From G965202665 sp965243835 (GTDB lineage: Bacteria > Actinomycetota > Acidimicrobiia > Spongiisociales > Spongiisociaceae): a stretch of 64,000 nucleotides of DNA. Of the stretch, positions 62,571 through 64,000 are shown piece after piece. The DNA lies in the NCBI GenBank assembly GCA_965243835.1, contig OZ251578.1:2542001-2606000 (forward strand). Direction: 5' to 3'. The notes under the pieces were generated by a model, which was given only the letters and a program-made list of their open reading frames with translations, was not told where the DNA came from and searched no databases. Position numbers and translations under genes: made by a program. Every line of letters begins with the position of its first letter. Position 1 is the first letter of the stretch.

Positions 62571-62598
62571 ATCATACCCCCCCCCCCATATCTGTCAA
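62571..62598 (-). promoter_or_regulatory. Promoter of gene E with 11-G spacer tract
   Basis: TTGACA (62593-62598), 16 bp with 11 G (62577-62587), TATGAT (62571-62576). Leader has CCC/GGG around GTTAA at 62522-62532. Confidence 0.75.
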
Positions 62599-62603
62599 GT
62601 AAA

Positions 62604-62870
62604 TCAGGATTTCCGGGCGACACCGCGTCCGGTTCCCGACCCGTCCCGTTCGTCGGCTTGGCGCAGGTTGTTTGCGGCCAGCTGCGCTTGGCGGTCGGCA
62701 TCGATCAGAAATTCCGCCGCCACCTCGTTGCCCGCAGGCAGGTCCGCCGCCCGGCGACGCAACCCTGCTTCGCAGGCCTTGTGAAACCCCGCGGCTCGCC
62801 GGTAATCCTCCGCGGTCGCAGTCTGACCGGAGGCGGCCTGCCCCGCCTGCGCCCTAGGTGCGTTCGGCAT
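62604..62870 (-). CDS. Small hypothetical protein between surface-protein genes
   Basis: An 88-residue charged helical protein with AAAGGAGC before its ATG. Contains ATAEDYRRAAGFHKACEAGL and AAEFLIDADRQAQLAANNLR. No family recognised. It lies between partial gene F and gene E on the same strand, ending 5 bp before the gene E -35 box. Confidence 0.5.
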   Translation of the reverse strand: MPNAPRAQAGQAASGQTATAEDYRRAAGFHKACEAGLRRRAADLPAGNEVAAEFLIDADRQAQLAANNLRQADERDGSGTGRGVARKS

Positions 62871-62959
62871 ATCCGGCGCTCCTTTCTACATTGGTTAATG
62901 GCGGCGGCCAGTATAAGCGCCGACGCCGACAAACCTGCCGGCCCCGGTGCGCCGGAGGC

Positions 62960-64000
62960 TCAGCGGGCGATCTTGTACACGGACATCAGTCTGGCTCCGG
63001 GGGGCGGGTCCGCCAGGGAGGCTTCGTCGAATACGCCCGCGTACAGGTCGCCGTTTTCCCGGTCGAAGGCGGGTTGCCATCCCAGCCGGGCTCCCGGAGC
63101 GTCGCCCAGGTACTCCTCGTCGGGGGAGTTGTCGTCGGCCCACCCGTCGGCGGGGCGTTTGAACACCGCCACCGAACCCCGGAAGTCGCCCTCCTGCCGG
63201 TAATGGCGGCCGGCCGCTACTTCCGAACCGTCGGCGGTAAGGGCGATGTACTGGCCGAACACGTCGTCCGCCCGCGCCCGGGAGACGCTCAGCTCCGCCG
63301 CCGCCTCCCCGCTTTCGTCCAGCTCGGCCCAGCCGCCGTCGGGCTTGCTGAACACGTAGGCTACGCCCGGCTCGTCGGCCAGCCCGGCGTTGAAACTACC
63401 GGAAGCCAAAATAGTGGACCCGGCGTCGTCGACGGCCACGTATTTGCCCATGCTCTGCGCCGCCTGCGGGCCGCCCCTGGCCACCAAAGTGGCGTCGGCG
63501 TCCGCCGCGTCCGCCCAAGAGCCGAAAGCCCCGGGCCGGACATGCACGTTGACCGCCCCCGGACATCCCGTCTGCCAGCTCCACTCGCAGATCCCGCTGA
63601 CCAGCACCGACCCGTCCCCGGACAGGGCCACCGCCCGCACCTCCTGCCGCAAATACGGATGGCTGGAATCTTTCAGCTCGGCGTTGTCGGCCGCGTTGGA
63701 GTCGTCCGCCCATCCGGTGGCGGGCTTCTCGTAGACGACCACCCGGGGAATGTCGGCCCGCCAGCCGTTGGTCATGGCCACCGCGATGGTGCTCTCGTCG
63801 CCGGAGACGGCCACCCCTTCGCCGAACCGCCAGTCATCGGCCCGGGACAAAGTGGCGGTGGGAGCGGCGGGCCATACGCCGTTGGCCCCTACGTAAACGT
63901 AGACTTCCCGGCCGATTCGGGTTCCCACCACGATCGTGTCGCCGCTGATGTCCACATCCCATCCGAAGTAGCCGCTGGGCACCCCCCAGTTGTCGCCTAT
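62960..64000 (-). CDS. Surface protein family member F, C-terminal part (runs off the window)
   Basis: About 347 residues of the beta-propeller end of a sixth family member; the frame is open to the window edge. Blades such as GYFGWDVDISGDTIVVGTR, FGEGVAVSGDESTIAVAM and YVAVDDAGSTILASGSF match genes B-E, and the end YLGDAPGARLGWQPAFDREN corresponds to the shared C-terminus. It is more diverged than B-E are from one another. Promoter and SLH part lie outside. Confidence 0.85.
   Translation of the reverse strand: MGDNWGVPSGYFGWDVDISGDTIVVGTRIGREVYVYVGANGVWPAAPTATLSRADDWRFGEGVAVSGDESTIAVAMTNGWRADIPRVVVYEKPATGWADDSNAADNAELKDSSHPYLRQEVRAVALSGDGSVLVSGICEWSWQTGCPGAVNVHVRPGAFGSWADAADADATLVARGGPQAAQSMGKYVAVDDAGSTILASGSFNAGLADEPGVAYVFSKPDGGWAELDESGEAAAELSVSRARADDVFGQYIALTADGSEVAAGRHYRQEGDFRGSVAVFKRPADGWADDNSPDEEYLGDAPGARLGWQPAFDRENGDLYAGVFDEASLADPPPGARLMSVYKIAR

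Overview
The window looks like a chromosomal fragment of a GC-rich actinobacterium. The placement rests on gene content: mycothiol glycosyltransferase mshA followed by a YbjN-like gene, clpS overlapping a DUF2017-type gene, a DUF222/HNH protein, an LppM-like lipoprotein and several S-layer-homology (SLH) proteins. An acidimicrobial lineage would fit, but the sequence alone does not fix the class. Leaderless or near-leaderless starts recur (for example 9973, 17500 and the Fic gene at 8433).

Layout. 1-4.5 kb: an AT-rich helicase pair, converging on an OLD-like ATPase. 4.6-14.9 kb: lipoprotein, SLH protein, Fic protein behind a 41-bp tandem repeat, MoaD-membrane fusion, M23 peptidase, GNAT-like protein, mshA-YbjN, and a SAM hydrolase-type gene behind a possible structured RNA. 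14.9-17 kb: two orphan genes and a decayed small gene, partly AT-rich. 17-22.7 kb: thioesterase, pheA, clpS-DUF2017, DUF222/HNH and an SLH-linked secreted nuclease. 22.7-25.5 kb: a DUF1156-type methyltransferase-like gene broken at a poly-G tract. 25.6-32.4 kb: a form II CO-dehydrogenase-like S-L-M operon, tRNA-Asp, tRNA-Phe, an ABC-2 exporter, an ISL3 remnant and a macro-domain gene. 36.5-41.1 kb: 2-oxoacid dehydrogenase E1 subunits, an M24 peptidase-like protein, and CMD and OsmC proteins. 41.1-46.9 kb: an accessory region with a DNA methyltransferase, a DUF4411/XRE-ImmA toxin-antitoxin pair, a threefold RNA-like cassette, an NYN protein and orphans.

The most striking content is a family of about 1,200-residue surface proteins (signal peptide, three SLH repeats, Ig/invasin-like domains, FG-GAP-like beta-propeller). 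One lies at 32.5-36.3 kb and a tandem array of four plus a partial fifth fills 47.2-64 kb. Each of the five visible promoters has a run of 11-12 G exactly between a TTGACA -35 box and a TAnnnT -10 box. One gene carries a second run of 13 G inside its signal-peptide region that puts it out of frame, and the DUF1156 gene carries 12 G inside its DPFCGGG motif, also out of frame. This is the arrangement expected for slipped-strand phase variation of surface proteins and of a DNA-modification or defence gene. All eight runs of 11 or more C/G that I found in the window are these seven plus one in the repeat-rich stretch near 44.56 kb.

Limits: tract lengths in one assembly cannot separate real phase states from homopolymer errors, and functions of orphan genes are not assigned.
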